Below are positions 1 through 5,569 of a stretch of DNA of 5,569 bases, piece by piece (position 1 is the stretch's first letter; every line of letters starts with the position of its first letter). The stretch lies in the NCBI GenBank assembly GCA_002315825.1, contig DCIC01000012.1, positions 3,886 to 9,454 on the forward strand, given 5' to 3'. The DNA is from Bacteroidales bacterium UBA1736. GTDB lineage: Bacteria; Bacteroidota; Bacteroidia; Bacteroidales; UBA932. The position numbers were made by a program, and so were the translations under genes. The notes under the pieces are model-generated. The model saw nothing but the letters and a program-made list of their open reading frames with translations. It searched no databases and was not told the origin of the DNA.

Positions 1-318
1 ATCTACACTGAAGACCAGATAGGTCTTCTGGTTCAGATTTCAAATGTATTCACAAGAAGGAGTCTTAGCATCTTCAGTATGTATGCGGTTCCTTCCACAA
101 TCAAGGGAATACACACCATCACCATTATCGCTGACGGTCCCGAAAACAAGATCCAGCAAGCGAAAATGCAGCTCGAAAAGAGGATGGAAGTGATACAGGT
201 ATTTGTGGACAAGGGCAATACAATCGCCTCACTACCCTCAAGTCCTTCCGCTACAGAGGAGCGAGACAATCAGATCAGACAATATATTGACACAAGAAAT
301 AAACAAATAATCAAATAA
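1..318 (+). CDS. ilvN: Acetolactate synthase small (regulatory) subunit, 5' end missing, short single-ACT form
   Basis: The reading frame is open from base 1 to the TAA at 316-318 and gives 105 residues; the start lies left of the window. Visible residues about 1-70 form an ACT domain: a first strand and loop (IYTEDQIGLL), a helix (QISNVFTRRS), a second strand, the segment GIHTITIIADG and the last helix and strand (QLEKRMEVIQVFV). This is the pattern of IlvN/IlvH, which bind valine and regulate the IlvB catalytic subunit of acetohydroxyacid synthase in the cytoplasm. The remaining 35 or so residues are polar and low in complexity, and I do not recognise a domain in them. Most IlvH/IlvN proteins have a second C-terminal domain of about 80 residues; there is no room for it here because ilvC starts 12 nt after the stop. 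Aligned to E. coli IlvH, the valine-contact positions N11 and N29 are D and S, while G14 is kept. Family assignment is firm; normal feedback control is uncertain. Confidence 0.88.
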   Translation: MYTEDQIGLLVQISNVFTRRSLSIFSMYAVPSTIKGIHTITIIADGPENKIQQAKMQLEKRMEVIQVFVDKGNTIASLPSSPSATEERDNQIRQYIDTRNKQIIK

Positions 319-330
319 AAACAATTCATT
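301..330 (+). promoter_or_regulatory. A-rich translation start region of ilvC without Shine-Dalgarno
   Basis: The last codons of ilvN and the 12-nt spacer before the ilvC ATG are almost entirely A and T, with no GGAG-like sequence at the usual distance. Weakly structured A-rich leaders without a Shine-Dalgarno motif are typical of Bacteroidetes. The role as the initiation region follows from its position; no individual site can be named. Confidence 0.4.
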
Positions 331-1380
331 ATGGCAAAGATCAATTTTGGCGGAGTCGAAGAGAATGTAATGACCCGCGAAGAGTTTACACTTTCAAAAG
401 CACATTCAGTACTTGACAATGAGCTGATAGCAGTAATCGGTTACGGTGTTCAGGGACCCGGACAGTCTCAGAATCTCAGGGACAACGGTTTCAACGTAAT
501 CGTTGGACAGAGAGAAGGTAAAACCTACGACAAGGCAATCGCTGACGGATGGGTACCGGGAAAGACCTTGTTCAGCATCGAGGAAGCCTGCAAGAAGGCT
601 GACATCATAATGTGTCTTCTCTCAGACGCGGCTGTTATGTCTGTATGGCCGAAGATGAAACCCTATCTGACAAAGGGCAAGGCTCTTTATTTCTCACACG
701 GATTCGCCATCACCTGGAGCGACAGGACAGGTTGCGTTCCTCCCAGTGACGTAGATGTAATAATGGTTGCACCCAAGGGTTCAGGAACCTCTCTCAGAAG
801 ACTCTTCCTCGAGGGTAGAGGTATCAATTCCTCATATGCAATATATCAGGATGCAACAGGAAAGGCACTTGAGCGCACTCTTGCACTCGGTATCGGAATA
901 GGCTCGGGTTATATGTTCGAAACCACCTTCCAGCGTGAGGCTGTTTCTGACCTTACCGGAGAGAGAGGATCATTGATGGGTGCAATTCAGGGACTTCTCC
1001 TTGCGCAGTACGAAGTGCTCCGTGAGCACGGCCATTCACCCAGCGAGGCATTCAACGAGACAGTAGAAGAGCTCACTCAGTCTCTCGGACCCCTCTTCGG
1101 AGAAAAGGGTATGGATTGGATGTATGCCAACTGCTCTACAACAGCACAGCGCGGTGCTCTTGACTGGTTCCCCCGTTTCCACGATGCCATCAAGCCTGTA
1201 TGCGAATGGCTGTATCTGAATGTTCAGAACGGCAATGAAGCACAGATTTCCATCGATTCCAATTCAAAACCCGACTACCGCGAAGGTCTTGAGAAAGAAT
1301 TGAAGGCAATGAGAGAGAGCGAAATGTGGAAAACCGCCGAAACAGTGCGCACACTTCGTCCCGAGAATCAGAATAAATAA
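331..1380 (+). CDS. ilvC: Ketol-acid reductoisomerase (class I)
   Basis: This 349-residue enzyme catalyses the Mg-dependent alkyl shift and NAD(P)H reduction of acetolactate to dihydroxyisovalerate, and of acetohydroxybutyrate to the isoleucine homologue. The N-terminal Rossmann domain (about 1-190) has the dinucleotide fingerprint GYGVQGPGQ at 37-45 and the cofactor loop GQREGKTYDKA at 59-69; K64 and T65 sit where class I enzymes with a short loop hold the NADPH 2'-phosphate, so NADPH is the likely donor (inference). H123 lies in the conserved SHGF. The C-terminal knotted domain has the metal ligands D207 and E211 (DLTGERG), E243 and E247 (NETVEEL) and substrate-binding S269 (NCSTTAQRGALDW). 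Length fits class I, not the about 490-residue class II form. The start MAKINFGG matches the Bacteroidetes N-terminus as I recall it. The gene ends in tandem in-frame stops, TAATAA. It sits 12 nt after ilvN and 8 nt before leuA, inside one operon. Confidence 0.98.
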   Translation: MAKINFGGVEENVMTREEFTLSKAHSVLDNELIAVIGYGVQGPGQSQNLRDNGFNVIVGQREGKTYDKAIADGWVPGKTLFSIEEACKKADIIMCLLSDAAVMSVWPKMKPYLTKGKALYFSHGFAITWSDRTGCVPPSDVDVIMVAPKGSGTSLRRLFLEGRGINSSYAIYQDATGKALERTLALGIGIGSGYMFETTFQREAVSDLTGERGSLMGAIQGLLLAQYEVLREHGHSPSEAFNETVEELTQSLGPLFGEKGMDWMYANCSTTAQRGALDWFPRFHDAIKPVCEWLYLNVQNGNEAQISIDSNSKPDYREGLEKELKAMRESEMWKTAETVRTLRPENQNK

Positions 1381-1388
1381 TAAAGCCG

Positions 1389-2894
1389 ATGGACAAGAAC
1401 AGGATATACTTTTTCGACACCACCTTGAGGGACGGAGAGCAGGTTCCGGGTTGTCAATTGAACACAATTGAAAAGATACAACTTGCAAGAGCTCTCGAAT
1501 CCCTTGGTGTTGACATAATCGAGGCAGGATTTCCCGTTTCGAGTCCCGGTGACTTCAATTCGGTCATAGAAATCTCGAAAGCAGTGTCAGAGCCCGTCAT
1601 CTGTGCTCTGACACGGGCAGTCGAGAAGGATATTGATGTGGCTGCCGATGCCCTCAGATTTGCCAAGCGCAAGAGGATACACACAGGAATAGGTACTTCG
1701 GATTCCCACATCAGATACAAATTCAACTCCACTCCCGAGGAAGTACTCGAAAGAGGTGTGCGGGCCGTAAGATATGCCCGCAAATATGTGGATGACGTTG
1801 AATTCTATGCGGAAGATGCCGGACGCACCGACAACGAATTCCTCGCAAAAGTCGTTGAAGCGGTCATCAATGCCGGAGCGACGGTTGTCAACATCCCGGA
1901 CACGACAGGATACTGCCTTCCAGACGAATATGGGGCAAAGATAAAATACCTCTGCGAGCACGTTTCAAACATCGACAAAGCGATAATATCCACACATTGT
2001 CACAATGACCTTGGAATGGCAACTGCCAACACAATGTCCGGATTGATAAATGGTGCCAGACAGTGTGAAGTCACCATCAACGGAGTCGGAGAACGTGCCG
2101 GAAATACTTCTCTGGAAGAGATAGCAATGATACTGCAATCGCACAAGAATCTCGGTCTGGTTTCAGGCATCAATTCCAAAGGAATCTATCCCATAAGCCG
2201 CACGGTATCACGTCTGATGAATATGCCCGTACAGCCAAACAAAGCTATCGTGGGCAAGAATGCCTTTGCTCATTCATCCGGGATCCACCAGGACGGTGTC
2301 ATTAAAAATGTGTGCACCTATGAGATAATAGATCCAAAGGACATCGGTCTTGACACAAATTCAATAGTTCTTACCGCCAGAAGCGGTCACGCCGCACTCA
2401 AGTTCCGGCTTGACCATCTTGGAGTAAACATCAGGGACCTGGATATCGACAAGATATACAATGATTTCCTGCTTCTTGCCGACAAAAAGAAAGAACTCAC
2501 GGACAATGACATTCTGGGTCTGGTAGGAGAAAGTATCAAGGACAGTCAAACGATAAAAGTCAATTGGCTGCAATCTTTCAGCGGCATAGGGATGAAACCT
2601 ACGGCTTCGATCGGAATGAGCATCAACGGCAAGGAGTTCGAAGCAGCCGCAATGGGAAACGGACCGGTGGATGCAGCTATCAATGCCATAAGGCAGATAA
2701 TGAAAGAAGACATCACTATCTGCGAATTCACCATCCAAGGAGTGACGAAAGGCTCTGATGACTGCTGCAAAGTACATATGCAGGTCGAGTTTGAGAACAA
2801 GTACTATTATGGATATGCCGCATCGACAGATATCGTTGAAGCTTCGGTCAACGCCTATATTGATTGTATAAACAAGATAAAGGGAATAGAATGA
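1389..2894 (+). CDS. leuA: 2-isopropylmalate synthase
   Basis: This 501-residue protein is the committed enzyme of leucine synthesis, condensing acetyl-CoA with 2-oxoisovalerate to 2-isopropylmalate. The DRE-TIM barrel (about 1-280) has the signature TTLRDGEQ at 11-18 (R14, D15, E17), GFPVSSPGD at 47-55, H98 in RIHTGIGTSD, the segment AEDAGR at 141-146, the metal-binding pair H203 and H205 (THCHND), and N239 in GERAGNTSLEE. The linker has HSSGIHQDG at 295-303. The C-terminal part (about 388-501, with GNGPVDAA at 423-430) is the LeuA allosteric dimer domain that binds leucine, so end-product inhibition is expected. Length fits a full bacterial LeuA. The start is the only ATG that leaves the first barrel strand (RIYFFDTTL) intact; it follows the ilvC stop by 8 nt without a Shine-Dalgarno motif. 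The stop overlaps the leuC start in ATGA. A homocitrate synthase is unlikely because of the LeuA-type regulatory domain and context. Confidence 0.96.
   Translation: MDKNRIYFFDTTLRDGEQVPGCQLNTIEKIQLARALESLGVDIIEAGFPVSSPGDFNSVIEISKAVSEPVICALTRAVEKDIDVAADALRFAKRKRIHTGIGTSDSHIRYKFNSTPEEVLERGVRAVRYARKYVDDVEFYAEDAGRTDNEFLAKVVEAVINAGATVVNIPDTTGYCLPDEYGAKIKYLCEHVSNIDKAIISTHCHNDLGMATANTMSGLINGARQCEVTINGVGERAGNTSLEEIAMILQSHKNLGLVSGINSKGIYPISRTVSRLMNMPVQPNKAIVGKNAFAHSSGIHQDGVIKNVCTYEIIDPKDIGLDTNSIVLTARSGHAALKFRLDHLGVNIRDLDIDKIYNDFLLLADKKKELTDNDILGLVGESIKDSQTIKVNWLQSFSGIGMKPTASIGMSINGKEFEAAAMGNGPVDAAINAIRQIMKEDITICEFTIQGVTKGSDDCCKVHMQVEFENKYYYGYAASTDIVEASVNAYIDCINKIKGIE
1584..1614 (+). repeat. Perfect inverted repeat (10-bp stem) inside leuA
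   Basis: GTGTCAGAGC at 1584-1593 is exactly complementary to GCTCTGACAC at 1605-1614, leaving an 11-nt loop. A competing 6-bp stem, GCCCGT at 1592-1597 with ACGGGC at 1613-1618, shares bases with both arms, so the two folds exclude each other. It lies in codons about 66-76 of leuA, which encode a conserved part of the barrel (SEPVICALTRA). There is no T-run after it, so it is not an intrinsic terminator. It may be chance within coding sequence. Confidence 0.5.
2891..2894 (+). other. ATGA start-stop overlap coupling leuA and leuC
   Basis: The leuC ATG (2891-2893) overlaps the leuA TGA (2892-2894) by the shared bases of ATGA. Such overlaps commonly let a terminating ribosome restart on the next gene. 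The purine run AAAGGGAA just upstream could act as a weak ribosome-binding site, but it also encodes the last LeuA residues and Bacteroidetes rarely rely on such sites. Confidence 0.7.
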
Positions 2895-4261
2895 ACACAT
2901 TGTTCGACAAAATATGGGACGCCCACGTCGTTAACCTCATTGAGGACGGTCCGACCCAGCTCTACATCGACAGACTCTACTGCCACGAGGTAACAAGCCC
3001 TCAAGCGTTTGACAGTATGAGAAAGCGTGGTGTCAAATGTCTCAGGCCGCAGAATATCTTCTGTATGCCTGACCACAACACACCGACTGTCAATCAAGAC
3101 AAACCTATTCAGGATCCTGTCTCCAAGAAGCAAGTGGACACACTCCAGGCAAACGCCAAAGAGTTCGGCCTCTCGCACTTCGGAATGATGGATCAAAGAA
3201 ACGGGATAATTCACGTGGTTGGACCAGAAAGAGGTCTTTCATTGCCGGGAATGACTATTGTCTGCGGAGACTCTCACACATCCACACACGGAGCTATGGG
3301 AGCTGTAGCCTTCGGAATAGGCACAAGCGAAGTGGAGATGGTGCTGTCATCTCAGTGCATCCTACAGCAGAAGCCCTTATCAATGCGCGTAAGAGTTGAA
3401 GGAGAACTTGGGAAGGGCGTCAGCGCAAAAGATGTGGCTCTTTACATAATGAAAGAGATAACTACCAGCGGAGCGACCGGATATTTCATCGAATACGCCG
3501 GTCAGGTCATCAGGTCAATGTCTATGGAAGGACGACTGACTCTATGCAATCTCTCCATCGAGATGGGAGCCAGAGGAGGATTCATTGCTCCGGACCAGAC
3601 CACGTTCAACTATCTTAAAGGACGTGAATTCGCGCCTAAGGGTGAGGCCTGGGACAAAGCTGTCGAATACTGGAAGACACTCAGAAGCGGCGAGGATGCC
3701 GTATTTGACAAGGAGATAGTATTTGATGCCGCTGACATCGAGCCTATGATAACATATGGCACCAACCCCGGAATGGGGATGGGTATCACTGAATCCATCC
3801 CGAAGGACACTGCTGAGAAATCCTTGAAATATATGGATTTCAAGGCTGGGGAAAAGCTTTTGGGCAAGAAGATTGACTATGTATTTTTAGGAGCCTGCAC
3901 AAATGGAAGAATTGAAGACTTCAGGGCTTTCGCTTCCATAGCGTGTGGACGTCATAAAGCTGATAATGTAATAGCTTGGCTTGTACCCGGTTCGTGGATG
4001 GTTTACAATCAAATCAAAGAAGAAGGGCTCGACAAGGTTCTCGAAGAGGCCGGATTTGAAATCAGGCAACCCGGATGTTCGGCTTGTCTTGCAATGAACG
4101 ATGACAAAATTCCGGCAGGCAAATATGCTGTTTCCACAAGCAATAGAAATTTTGAAGGACGTCAGGGCCCTGGTTCACGTACACTCCTTGCAAGTCCCCT
4201 GACAGCGGCGGCAGCCGCTGTGAGCGGTGTGATAACTGACCCTAGAACACTTATGCAGTAG
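2891..4261 (+). CDS. leuC: 3-isopropylmalate dehydratase, large subunit
   Basis: With LeuD this 456-residue subunit forms the [4Fe-4S] isomerase that converts 2-isopropylmalate to 3-isopropylmalate through a dehydrated intermediate. It is an aconitase-superfamily protein. Visible motifs are MPDHNTPT at 59-66, GDSHTSTHG with D127, H129 and H133, the cluster cysteines C336 (FLGACTNGRIEDF), C396 and C399 (GCSAC), with the same spacing of 60 and 3 as in E. coli LeuC, and SNRNFEGRQG at 417-426. Length is near the usual 460-470; compared with Bacteroides LeuC as I recall it, a loop around SIPKDTAEKSL is several residues shorter. I chose the ATG at 2891 because MNTLFDKIWDAHVV is the family N-terminus; an in-frame ATG at 2864 would add nine residues encoded within leuA. 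The chosen start overlaps the leuA stop in ATGA, suggesting coupled translation. leuD follows after 2 nt, as expected for a two-subunit enzyme. Confidence 0.97.
   Translation: MNTLFDKIWDAHVVNLIEDGPTQLYIDRLYCHEVTSPQAFDSMRKRGVKCLRPQNIFCMPDHNTPTVNQDKPIQDPVSKKQVDTLQANAKEFGLSHFGMMDQRNGIIHVVGPERGLSLPGMTIVCGDSHTSTHGAMGAVAFGIGTSEVEMVLSSQCILQQKPLSMRVRVEGELGKGVSAKDVALYIMKEITTSGATGYFIEYAGQVIRSMSMEGRLTLCNLSIEMGARGGFIAPDQTTFNYLKGREFAPKGEAWDKAVEYWKTLRSGEDAVFDKEIVFDAADIEPMITYGTNPGMGMGITESIPKDTAEKSLKYMDFKAGEKLLGKKIDYVFLGACTNGRIEDFRAFASIACGRHKADNVIAWLVPGSWMVYNQIKEEGLDKVLEEAGFEIRQPGCSACLAMNDDKIPAGKYAVSTSNRNFEGRQGPGSRTLLASPLTAAAAAVSGVITDPRTLMQ
4202..4221 (+). repeat. GC-rich 8-bp hairpin near the 3' end of leuC
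   Basis: ACAGCGGC at 4202-4209 pairs perfectly with GCCGCTGT at 4214-4221, leaving the tetraloop GGCA. It ends about 40 nt before the leuC stop. The bases encode an alanine run (TAAAAAV) that is conserved in LeuC, so the symmetry may follow from GCN codons. No T-tract follows, so it is not a terminator; any role in mRNA stability or leuD translation is speculative. Confidence 0.4.
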
Positions 4262-4263
4262 AG

Positions 4264-4878
4264 ATGAAACGAAAATTTGATGTAATTCAGAGCACTTGTG
4301 TGCCTCTCCCTCTGGAGAATATTGACACAGACCAGATTATCCCGGCACGTTTTCTTAAAACTACGACAAACGAGCTGAAGTTTTTCGGAGACAATCTGTT
4401 CTGCGACTGGAGAAGGAATCCTGACGGAAGTCCCAATGAGTCTTTTGTTCTCAACAATCCTCTATATGGCGGTGAAATCCTCGTCGCAGGCAAGAATTTC
4501 GGTTCCGGCTCTAGCAGAGAGCACGCTGCCTGGGCCATCGCAGGTTATGGTTTCAGAGTCGTGATATCCAGTTTCTTCGCAGACATCCACAAGAACAACG
4601 AATTGAACAACTTTGTGCTGCCCGTCGAAGTGTCGCCTGAATTCCTGCAGTCCATCTTCGATGAAGTGGCCAAGGACCCAAAGACAGAGTTGAGAATTGA
4701 TCTCCCCGCCCAGAAGGTGACAATACTCTCAAATGGCCTCTGTGAGTCTTTCAAGATCAATGGCTACAAAAAATACTGCCTGATGAATGGAATGGATGAT
4801 ATCGATTACCTGCTGAGCCAGAAGGCAAAGATCGAGCAATGGGAATCATCCGAAAACAACAAGTTATGCTGGAAATAA
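4264..4878 (+). CDS. leuD: 3-isopropylmalate dehydratase, small subunit
   Basis: This 204-residue protein is the swivelling small subunit that completes the active site of the LeuC-LeuD isomerase. Family motifs are clear: IDTDQIIPARF at 20-30, and GKNFGSGSSREHAAWAI at 76-92, whose glycine-serine loop and R85 help bind the substrate carboxylate, followed by ADIHKNNELNNFVLPV. The length is typical for bacterial LeuD, about 200 residues. The start lies 2 nt after the leuC TAG, and the N-terminal strand MKRKFDVIQSTCVPLP fits the family. The last ten residues (SSENNKLCWK) run past the usual end of the conserved part. Their codons include the 13 nt that overlap the start of the next gene. A LeuD-type subunit can also serve citraconate/methylmalate isomerisation in the citramalate route, which matters here because of the LeuA-like gene that follows. 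Confidence 0.97.
   Translation: MKRKFDVIQSTCVPLPLENIDTDQIIPARFLKTTTNELKFFGDNLFCDWRRNPDGSPNESFVLNNPLYGGEILVAGKNFGSGSSREHAAWAIAGYGFRVVISSFFADIHKNNELNNFVLPVEVSPEFLQSIFDEVAKDPKTELRIDLPAQKVTILSNGLCESFKINGYKKYCLMNGMDDIDYLLSQKAKIEQWESSENNKLCWK
4866..4878 (+). other. leuD-synthase overlap with competing start codons
   Basis: Three in-frame ATGs could start the downstream gene: 4839, 4866 and 4878 (the last as TAATG on the leuD stop). I prefer 4866 because it gives MLEIMDTTLRDGEQ, which keeps the first barrel strand before the DRE motif and matches the N-terminus I recall for Bacteroides homologues (MIEIMDTTLRDGEQ). Starting at 4878 would remove that strand; starting at 4839 adds nine residues without family support. 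None has a Shine-Dalgarno motif. Translation is probably coupled to leuD. Confidence 0.6.
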
Positions 4879-5569
4879 TGGATACTACTCTCCGTGACGG
4901 AGAGCAGACAGCCGGTGTCTCTTTCAACAGCGACGAGAAACTGGCCATCGCGCATCTGTTGCTTGAGGAAATTAAAGTGAACAGAATCGAGGCCGCATCC
5001 GCCCGCGTTTCTGAGGGAGAACTTGAGTCCTTCACCCAGATTTGCGCCTGGGCAGCACAGAATGGTTATCTTGACCGCGTAGAGGCATTGGGATTCATTG
5101 ACGAAGGCCGTTCCATTGACTGGATCTACAATGCGGGAGGAAGAGTTGTGAACCTACTTATGAAGGGTTCTCTTCGTCATCTGACAGGACAATTGAAAAA
5201 GAGCCCGGAGCAGCACGTGGAAGACGTGAAGTCCTGCATTGCCAAGGCTTTGTCGCTGGGGATGAAGGTCAATCTGTACCTTGAAGACTGGTCCAACGGG
5301 ATGCTCCATTCCGAAGATTATGTCCGATTTGTCTTGGATTCCCTCAAGGACAGCGGCATCAGTCGATTTATGATTCCGGATACTTTGGGGATTCTCTCCC
5401 CCGGCAAATGTTTCGAACTTTGCAAAATGATGACCGAGTCATACCCCGGACTCAAGTTTGAGTTCCATCCTCACAATGACTACGATCTCGCTGTTGCAAA
5501 TGTTGACGCGGCCGTAAGGGCAGGAGTCAGTGGAATACATACAACCGTCAATGGTCTTGGTGAGAGAGC
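4866..5569 (+). CDS. Second LeuA-like DRE-TIM synthase (isopropylmalate/citramalate/homocitrate synthase family), 3' end missing
   Basis: The frame stays open to the window edge, giving 234 residues of a DRE-TIM metallolyase barrel. Catalytic features are intact: TTLRDGEQ at 7-14 (R10, D11, E13), the metal-binding pair H201 and H203 (FHPHNDYDLAV) and the start of the GLGER motif at the cut edge. It should condense an acyl-CoA, probably acetyl-CoA, with a 2-oxo acid. It is not a copy of the upstream leuA: where LeuA has GFPVSSPGD it has ASARVSEGE (44-52), LeuA H98 corresponds to N96, AEDAGR is replaced by EDWSNG (140-145) and DTTG by DTLG (172-175). These segments line the substrate pocket in the family, so a different 2-oxo acid is likely. 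Position after leuCD, where Bacteroides clusters have a similar gene before leuB, suggests the product enters the LeuCD-LeuB route; citramalate synthase is one candidate. Whether a C-terminal regulatory domain exists cannot be seen. The specific substrate is unresolved. Confidence 0.85.
   Translation, partial: MLEIMDTTLRDGEQTAGVSFNSDEKLAIAHLLLEEIKVNRIEAASARVSEGELESFTQICAWAAQNGYLDRVEALGFIDEGRSIDWIYNAGGRVVNLLMKGSLRHLTGQLKKSPEQHVEDVKSCIAKALSLGMKVNLYLEDWSNGMLHSEDYVRFVLDSLKDSGISRFMIPDTLGILSPGKCFELCKMMTESYPGLKFEFHPHNDYDLAVANVDAAVRAGVSGIHTTVNGLGER

Noticed and set aside
10..28. Inverted repeat GAAGACC/GGTCTTC with a 5-nt loop in ilvN
   Set aside because: Only 7 bp, inside ACT-domain coding sequence, with no T-run and no link to a start or stop; it is compatible with chance.
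287..315. TTGACA at 287-292 as a possible -35 box for an ilvC promoter
   Set aside because: No good -10 sequence lies at the right distance, Bacteroidetes use a different promoter consensus (TAnnTTTG at -7), which is absent here, and the site is inside ilvN.
79..318. Treating the ATG at 79 as the start of a separate small gene
   Set aside because: The frame is open back to base 1 and the upstream residues (IYTEDQIGLL, FTRR) are the first part of the ACT domain, so this is an internal methionine of a truncated ilvN.
1378..1388. Possible terminator or regulatory gap between ilvC and leuA
   Set aside because: Only 8 nt separate the genes; the tandem TAATAA stop is present but there is no hairpin or T-tract.
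1587..1961. A 124-codon open frame on the - strand opposite leuA
   Set aside because: It lies fully within conserved LeuA coding sequence and its protein has no recognisable motif.
2864..2890. Upstream in-frame ATG for leuC
   Set aside because: It would add nine residues (MYKQDKGNR) not found at the LeuC N-terminus; the ATG at 2891 gives the family start and the ATGA overlap.
2361..2900. A 179-codon open frame on the - strand opposite the 3' part of leuA
   Set aside because: It is antisense to a well-conserved domain of LeuA, its translation shows no recognisable family, and it reads as a shadow of the codon pattern on the + strand.

Overview
This window is a stretch of a branched-chain amino acid biosynthesis operon, all on the + strand, almost certainly from a bacterium of the phylum Bacteroidetes (Bacteroidota), probably a gut-type Bacteroidales member. 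Three things point there: the ketol-acid reductoisomerase and isopropylmalate isomerase subunits carry Bacteroidetes-type wording (GYGVQGPGQ in IlvC; the MNTLFDKIWDAHVV start of LeuC); the gene starts lack convincing Shine-Dalgarno sequences and ilvC is preceded by an A-rich leader; and a second LeuA-like enzyme follows leuD, as I recall from Bacteroides leu clusters. The assignment is from memory of families, not from a search.

Layout: 1-318 is the 3' part of the acetolactate synthase small subunit gene (ilvN), cut by the window edge. 331-1380 is ilvC. 1389-2894 is leuA. 2891-4261 is leuC, 2-nt spacer, then leuD at 4264-4878. From 4866 to the window end runs the 5' part of a second DRE-TIM metallolyase gene (LeuA/citramalate/homocitrate synthase family), cut by the right edge. 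Gaps between genes are 12, 8, -4, 2 and -13 nt, so there is no non-coding stretch long enough to hold a promoter-terminator pair and the set is very likely one transcript.

How the genes work together: IlvN regulates the catalytic subunit IlvB (expected just upstream, outside the window), which makes acetolactate or acetohydroxybutyrate. IlvC reduces and isomerises these to dihydroxy acids, and IlvD (not seen) would dehydrate them to 2-oxoisovalerate and 2-oxo-3-methylvalerate. LeuA condenses 2-oxoisovalerate with acetyl-CoA, LeuC-LeuD isomerises the product, and LeuB (expected downstream) would oxidise it to the leucine precursor. The second synthase may feed another 2-oxo acid into the same LeuCD/LeuB machinery, for example pyruvate via citramalate to 2-oxobutyrate for isoleucine; this is inference.

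No RNA genes, mobile elements, CRISPR arrays or insertion sequences were seen. The region is mostly ordinary metabolism. The two points most worth a second look are the unusually short, single-ACT IlvN with changes at presumed valine-contact positions, and the substrate of the second LeuA-like enzyme, whose active-site segments differ clearly from the LeuA in the same operon.
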